From NCBI GenBank assembly GCA_017408535.1, contig JAFQUL010000056.1, positions 1 to 5,450 of the forward strand: a stretch of 5,450 bases of DNA. The letters are read 5' to 3'. A program made the translations under genes and the position numbers. A model generated the notes under the pieces. It worked only from the letters and a program-made list of their open reading frames with translations. It ran no database searches and was not told the origin of the DNA. Source of the DNA: Clostridia bacterium. GTDB taxonomy: Bacteria > Bacillota > Clostridia > Oscillospirales > CAG-272. Positions 5,270-5,450 of this stretch are shown here, one piece after another (within the stretch, counting starts at the first letter, position 1; each line of letters opens with the position of its first letter).

Positions 5270-5450
5270 ATGAAAAACAGCAAAAAGATCATATCAGCCA
5301 TTCTGGTAATGATACTGGTTCTCGGTGCCCTGGTGTTCACGGCCTGCGGTCCTGCAAAAAAGAACCTGCTCAAGACCATGGCTCCCGACGATCTTCTCAA
5401 GTACGTTTACATGACCGATGCTGAGGAGTTTGCAAGTAAGTTTGTTTCAG
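5270..5450 (+). CDS. Lipoprotein of unknown function (5' part only)
   Basis: The first 60 codons are present and the gene runs off the window. The N-terminus is a typical lipoprotein signal: MKNSKK basic region, a hydrophobic stretch from about residue 7 to 23, and FTAC with Cys26 as the predicted lipidation site, followed by GPAKKN. The -3 residue is Phe rather than the more common Leu. The product should be anchored on the outer face of the cytoplasmic membrane. After the signal, the visible mature part (NLLKTMAPDDLLKYVYMTDA and on) looks soluble and helical and is not recognised. The start is set by GGAGG at 5257-5261, eight bases from the ATG. It has its own promoter and is transcribed divergently from the C_GCAxxG_C_C gene. 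It could be a substrate-binding protein or a small secreted protein; the visible part does not decide. Confidence 0.85.
   Translation, partial: MKNSKKIISAILVMILVLGALVFTACGPAKKNLLKTMAPDDLLKYVYMTDAEEFASKFVS

Overview
The window looks like a chromosomal segment from a low-to-moderate GC Gram-positive Clostridia member, probably of the Ruminococcaceae/Oscillospiraceae type. The reasons are strong AGGAG/GGAGG ribosome binding sites, a TTG start, sigma-A-like promoters, a Clostridia-style pyruvate kinase, a C_GCAxxG_C_C family protein and a 'TAC-G' lipoprotein leader. The taxonomic guess is inference from family resemblance, not from a marker gene.

Layout. (1) 72-4327, plus strand: a probable three-gene operon. 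It holds pyruvate kinase and then, after only 15 bases, two tandem paralogous serine hydrolases of the class C beta-lactamase/esterase fold (467 and 462 aa) separated by 32 bases. No terminator is visible between the three genes. (2) 4328-4527: a convergent intergenic gap with a very strong bidirectional terminator at 4424-4467. (3) 4528-4983 (or 4989), minus strand: a small C_GCAxxG_C_C putative redox protein, preceded by a possible 22-codon leader ORF that overlaps its upstream ATG. (4) 4990-5269: a compact divergent control region with one good sigma-A-like promoter in each direction, a near-palindrome between them, and a direct repeat locked to the -35/-10 spacing of the plus promoter. (5) 5270-end: the start of a lipoprotein gene cut by the window edge.

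How the genes relate. Pyruvate kinase is the last ATP-forming step of glycolysis. The close spacing implies that the two hydrolases are made from the same transcript, but nothing in their sequence ties them to glycolysis. The hydrolases keep the SxxK nucleophile motif and the Tyr of the YxN/YxS motif. They lack signal peptides, so they are expected in the cytoplasm and are unlikely to be true beta-lactamases. They arose by a tandem duplication that included the ribosome binding site. Since then copy 1 has acquired a TTG start through a one-base difference and an 18-base in-frame duplication in its C-terminal region. The C-terminal third has diverged faster than the catalytic part.

No mobile element, CRISPR array, tRNA or rRNA was seen. 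No clearly new multi-gene system is evident. The most interesting points are the paralogous hydrolase pair attached to pyk, the possible leader ORF, and the structured divergent promoter region.
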